Source: Nocardioides oleivorans
GTDB taxonomy: Bacteria; Actinomycetota; Actinomycetes; Propionibacteriales; Nocardioidaceae
NCBI RefSeq assembly: GCF_004137255.1
Contig: NZ_SDWT01000001.1
Coordinates: 1,860,001 to 1,924,000, forward strand
DNA length: 64,000 nucleotides
Reading direction: 5' to 3'
Below the pieces are notes generated by a model. The model made no database searches. It was given only the letters and a program-made list of their open reading frames with translations, and was not told the DNA's origin. Shown here piece by piece: positions 61,136 to 64,000 of the stretch (positions are counted from its first letter, which is position 1; the number at the start of each line of letters is the position of its first letter). A program made the translations under genes and the position numbers.

Positions 61136-62086
61136 TCAGATGGCGGCCAGGAAGTCGTCGACCTCGGCGGCGGTGGGGGCGGACTGCGTGCCGCGGCGGG
61201 TGACCTTGATGGCAGCCGCGGCGTTCGCCCGGCGGCAGCCCTCCACCCACGGCGTGCCGGCCGCGACCTCCGCCAGCAGCGCACCGGTGTGGGTGTCGCC
61301 CGCGCCGTTGGTGTCGACGGGGGTCTGCGGGAAGCCGGGGACGTACGTCGTCTCCTCGCCGACGTGCACCGCACAGCCCTCCGGTCCGTCGCGCACGATG
61401 GCGACGGCGTCACCGCGGAGCAGCGGAGCGACGGCGGTGGTCAGGTCGGCGAGGTCGGCCGGGGGAGCCTGCCCGACCACCCGGAGGATCGCCTCGGCCT
61501 CCTCGGCGTTGCTCGACCACACGTCGGTGAGCTCGAGCATCGCGACGCGCACGTGCTCGCTGAGCTCGGCGAACGCCGCCCCCGGGTCCAGCACGACGAC
61601 CACGGACGGGTCGAGGGCCTGCAACCAGGCCAGGAGCGGTTCGCCGGTGCTCGCCAGGGCCAGCGAGAAGCCGGTGACGCACACCAGGTCGCCGGGCTGC
61701 GGGTCGGAGGTGCCGAGCGACTCGACGGAGATGTGGCGCTCGGCACCGAGGGTGGTGACGAAGGTGCGCTCGGCGCTGGGCTCGACCATGACGACGCAGA
61801 TGCCGGTGTCGAGGTCGGTGACCGGCGGCGCGGAGGCGCTGATGCCGTCCCGGGCCAGGGCGGCCCGGATCAGGTCGCCGTGCGGGCCGGTGCCGTGGGC
61901 GCCGGCGTGGACGCAGGTCGCGCCGAAGCGTGCGGCCGCGACGAGCACGGTGACCGCACCGCCGGCGTAGTCGGTCGCGGACGTGGCCATCACGTTCTGC
62001 CCGCGGGCCGGGAGGTCGGGCACCTCGACGACGACGTCGACCAGTGCCTGGCCGGTGTGGATGACCCGGCCCACCGCAGCGTTCAT
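61136..62086 (-). CDS. PfkB-family carbohydrate kinase
   Basis: This 316-residue ribokinase-like protein has an N-terminal region with VVVEVPDLPARGQNVMATSATDYAGGAV (substrate side: ARGQNV and YAGGAV) and the C-terminal catalytic signature DTNGAGDTHTGALLAEVAAG, with the base Asp in GAGD. It phosphorylates a sugar, nucleoside or sugar acid; the substrate cannot be read. A 2-keto-3-deoxy-acid kinase would fit the neighbourhood but is only a guess. ATG 62086 overlaps the stop of the isochorismatase gene (ATGA), making a coupled pair. Confidence 0.93.
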   Translation of the reverse strand: MNAAVGRVIHTGQALVDVVVEVPDLPARGQNVMATSATDYAGGAVTVLVAAARFGATCVHAGAHGTGPHGDLIRAALARDGISASAPPVTDLDTGICVVMVEPSAERTFVTTLGAERHISVESLGTSDPQPGDLVCVTGFSLALASTGEPLLAWLQALDPSVVVVLDPGAAFAELSEHVRVAMLELTDVWSSNAEEAEAILRVVGQAPPADLADLTTAVAPLLRGDAVAIVRDGPEGCAVHVGEETTYVPGFPQTPVDTNGAGDTHTGALLAEVAAGTPWVEGCRRANAAAAIKVTRRGTQSAPTAAEVDDFLAAI

Positions 62087-62625
62087 CCCAGCACGTCGTC
62101 GGTGGTGGCGAGGGTGATCTGCGGCGGGTAGAGGGCCATCACGTCCATCGCCGCCCGGTGGTTCTCCGGCGTCGAGCCGGCGCACGCGTCGGTGACGACC
62201 GTGATCGTGGCCCCGGCGTCGGCCGCCGCGAGGGCGGTGGAGATGACGCAGCAGTCGGTCGAGACGCCGGTCAGCACCAGGTGCGGGGTCGGTCCGGTGA
62301 CCGCCTGCAGCGCGTAGCTCCACTTGCCGAAGGTCGGCAGCGAGATGGTCTGGGTGGCCAGCCCCTGCATCTCCGGCACCAGCTCGAGCAGCGGGTCGCT
62401 GTCGGGCACGGCCGCGAAGGGCCACGCGTCGAGGTAGGCCTCCCAGCTCCCCTGCGGGTCGGGCGCGGGCACCCAGCGCGTGACCACGGTGCGCCTGCCC
62501 GCCGCGGCGGCGAGGCGTCGTACCGGCTCCACGATGTCGGGAAACATCGGCGAGCCCCACTCGCTGTCGGGCGAGGCGAAGATCCGCTGCGGGTCGATCA
62601 CGACCAGCCAGGCGTCCGGGTGCAT
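62083..62625 (-). CDS. Isochorismatase-family cysteine hydrolase
   Basis: This 180-residue hydrolase carries the family triad: Asp11 in VVIDPQRIF, Lys101 in TFGKWSYAL, and Cys126 in GVSTDCCVISTA. The cis-peptide position before VST is normal. Such enzymes hydrolyse amides, for example nicotinamide, N-carbamoylsarcosine or ureido compounds. Pairing with a PfkB kinase suggests nucleoside or pyrimidine-like substrates as an alternative to sugar acids. It is the first gene of the pair; the 20-bp palindrome at 62707-62726 is in its upstream region. Confidence 0.92.
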   Translation of the reverse strand: MHPDAWLVVIDPQRIFASPDSEWGSPMFPDIVEPVRRLAAAAGRRTVVTRWVPAPDPQGSWEAYLDAWPFAAVPDSDPLLELVPEMQGLATQTISLPTFGKWSYALQAVTGPTPHLVLTGVSTDCCVISTALAAADAGATITVVTDACAGSTPENHRAAMDVMALYPPQITLATTDDVLG

Positions 62626-62706
62626 GTCGCCAGCCTGTCAGAGACGGCGTACTTCGCACCCGAGTCTCCCGGTTCGGCACCCAGATCTCGGCCGACAAGC
62701 GGGGCG

Positions 62707-62726
62707 GTCACCGGATATCCGGTGAC
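62707..62726. promoter_or_regulatory. Perfect 20-bp palindrome upstream of the isochorismatase gene
   Basis: GTCACCGGATATCCGGTGAC is fully symmetric with no spacer. It lies 82 bases before the isochorismatase ATG and 21 bases downstream of the terminator-like hairpin. It looks like an operator for a dimeric regulator; none is encoded next to it. Confidence 0.55.
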
Positions 62727-62746
62727 TCCAGGGCAGGGGACACGCC

Positions 62747-62778
62747 AGCGGCCACCGGTCCCCCGACCGGCAGCCGCT
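62747..62778 (-). terminator. Hairpin after the ABC permease gene
   Basis: Stem AGCGGC, CA, CCGGTC with a CCCC loop and GACCGG, CA, GCCGCT spans 62747-62778. It lies 35 bases after the permease stop (minus strand), in the position of a transcription terminator. Confidence 0.7.
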
Positions 62779-62813
62779 GACGCTGCGGAGATGACGCCAC
62801 CCGGGCAGGGGGG

Positions 62814-63635
62814 CTACTTCACCTCGGCACGCAGGACCGCGCGCAGCCCGAGGGCGAGCGGGATCCAGAGCCAGACGAGCGTGGTGACGCCGAGCTGCTG
62901 CCAGTACTCCGCGGTCATCGAGCTGTCGAAGAGGCGGGTGATGGCGAACTGCACGTCGACCCACGGCTGGAGGTCGCGGAACCACCCCTGGAAGGCGGCG
63001 AGCGTCCCGAAGGCGATCGGCAGGACGAAGGAGTAGACGAGGTAGCCGACGAGCCCGGCGGGCGTGGAGCGGAAGATCACGCCGAGCATGAAGCCCATCA
63101 GCATGCCGAGCACGTTGGCCAGGACGATGTTGCCGAACTGGCCGAGCGTGATGTCCCACTGGGCGTCGAGCCCGGTGATGGCGGAGCCGAGCAGGTTGCC
63201 GACCGCGCCGACGGCGAGCGCGACGAACATCGCGACGACGCCGACGAGCAGGGTGGTGACCAGCTTCGCGTTGAGCACGCGACCGCGCCAGGGGACGAGG
63301 GTGTACGTCGTCAGCCCGGTGCGCTGGCTGTACTCCGAGGTCACCGCCATCACCGCGATGATCGGCAGCACCACCGAGAGCGGCATGCCGATGGCGGTGG
63401 AGAAGGTGCCCTGCGTGATCGCCTCGTCGGGCGCCCACAGGATCACGGCCGCGGTGGCGAGGACGGTGACGATGCCGACGCTGGCCATCAGCCAGGAGCC
63501 GGCGCGGGTGTCGAACATCTTGCGGAGCTCGACGCCGACGAGCCGGGTCGTCGGGATCGGCCTGACGGTGCGGGCGGGGGTCGCGACCGCAGCGGTCGCG
63601 GGGGCCTCCGGGTGGACCTGGGTCGTGGTGGTCAT
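62814..63635 (-). CDS. ABC-2 type transporter permease
   Basis: This 273-residue membrane protein has a soluble N-terminal arm of about 30 residues and six predicted helices, starting with the elbow helix and LMASVGIVTVLATAAVILW. The conserved TSEYSQRTGLTTYTLVPWR after helix two is typical of ABC-2 permeases of drug or antibiotic exporters. It pairs with the ATPase gene upstream, whose stop overlaps its ATG (ATGA). The substrate is unknown. Confidence 0.93.
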   Translation of the reverse strand: MTTTTQVHPEAPATAAVATPARTVRPIPTTRLVGVELRKMFDTRAGSWLMASVGIVTVLATAAVILWAPDEAITQGTFSTAIGMPLSVVLPIIAVMAVTSEYSQRTGLTTYTLVPWRGRVLNAKLVTTLLVGVVAMFVALAVGAVGNLLGSAITGLDAQWDITLGQFGNIVLANVLGMLMGFMLGVIFRSTPAGLVGYLVYSFVLPIAFGTLAAFQGWFRDLQPWVDVQFAITRLFDSSMTAEYWQQLGVTTLVWLWIPLALGLRAVLRAEVK

Positions 63636-64000
63636 GCTGCTGCTCCTTCACGGGCGGTCTCGGCGGTGAGCTGGAGGAACATCTCCTCCAGCCCTGCGCC
63701 GTCGGCGGCGCGGAGCTCGCGGACGACGACGTCGGCGCGGTGCGCGACCTCGCCGACGAGCTGGGGGTCGGCGTCGGCCCGGAGGCCGCCGTCGATGGGG
63801 CTGGTGGCGACCGCGGCATCGTGGAGGGCCCGGGCGAGACGGGCGTCGTCGGACGAGCGGACGAGGGTGCCGGCCGCGGCGAGCAGCTCGGTCTTGCTGC
63901 CCTGCGCCACGATCCGGCCCTGGCCGATCACGACGATGTCGTCGGCGATGACCTCGATCTCGTGGAGCAGGTGCGAGGACAGCAGCACGGTGCCGCCGTC
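63632..64000 (-). CDS. ABC transporter ATP-binding protein, C-terminal part (partial)
   Basis: The gene is cut by the right edge; the C-terminal 122 codons are visible. The visible part starts within DGGTVLLSSHLLHEIEVIADDIVVIGQGRIV (H-loop His in SSH, then HEIE), which is the switch region of DrrA/CcmA-type ATPases, followed by a C-terminal domain ending LEEMFLQLTAETAREGAAA. The apparent ATG at 63988 is internal. It overlaps the permease gene by four bases and forms an ABC-2 exporter with it. Confidence 0.92.
   Translation of the reverse strand, partial: DGGTVLLSSHLLHEIEVIADDIVVIGQGRIVAQGSKTELLAAAGTLVRSSDDARLARALHDAAVATSPIDGGLRADADPQLVGEVAHRADVVVRELRAADGAGLEEMFLQLTAETAREGAAA

Overview
The window reads as chromosome of a high-GC actinomycete, most likely a Nocardioides-like member of the Nocardioidaceae. 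The grounds are the strong GC bias, frequent GTG starts, probable leaderless genes behind a CTAG-containing -10 box, a fused CobIJ, an HspR-type HAIR element before clpB, and many TetR, GntR, MarR and LysR regulators. No rRNA, tRNA or CRISPR array was seen.

Bases 1-8231 form an accessory block that looks less GC-rich by eye (roughly 52-67% in sampled lines) than the rest (often above 70%). It opens with the 3' end of a QatABCD anti-phage locus: the QatA tail, then QatB, QatC (QueC-like) and QatD (TatD-like nuclease). Next come a NERD-domain nuclease candidate, a tyrosine recombinase broken by two frameshifts, an unknown single-pass membrane protein, a lipoprotein, an AlbA_2/Schlafen-type protein and a tiny unknown protein. 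This has the make-up of a decayed defence island. The gene-free stretch 8232-8702 marks its right edge.

Bases 8703-20640 are mixed chromosomal genes: a very large secreted DUF11/Ig-repeat protein, an acyl-CoA dehydrogenase paired with a class II amidotransferase, a NarL-type two-component pair, a divergent TetR/cupin pair with a visible operator, a cysteine-free HesB-like protein and a tyrosine phosphatase. Bases 20637-29921 carry late aerobic cobalamin genes in two arms: cobH-cobIJ-cobM on the minus strand and cobN-cobF on the plus strand. Each arm sits behind its own cobalamin riboswitch. Between them lie an apparently truncated cobG and a pterin-dehydratase-like gene. A dispersed repeat family decorates this region and has entered the cobIJ coding sequence and the end of cobF.

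Bases 30062-40500 hold clpB, an MFS transporter, a peptidoglycan-binding protein, a MarR/quinone-oxidoreductase pair with a 22-bp operator, a CPBP protease, a secreted metalloprotease and a DoxX-like protein. Bases 40523-62625 are dominated by sugar-acid and hydroxy-acid catabolism: a GlcD-like oxidase with an AEC carrier; a 2-hydroxyacid dehydrogenase; a talarate/galactarate dehydratase with its GntR regulator; an operon of tripartite tricarboxylate-type transporter genes (tctC-tctB-tctA) plus usp and a GlucD-like dehydratase; and an operon kdgD, ketoglutarate-semialdehyde dehydrogenase, gudD and an esterase. The tctC and kdgD promoters share a nearly identical 23-bp element and the same 19-nt -35/-10 spacing, so uptake and breakdown are probably co-regulated, plausibly by the LysR gene divergent from tctC. 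Glucarate would be dehydrated by GudD, converted by KdgD to 2-ketoglutarate semialdehyde, and oxidised to 2-ketoglutarate. The window ends with a PfkB kinase/isochorismatase pair and an ABC-2 transporter cut by the right edge.
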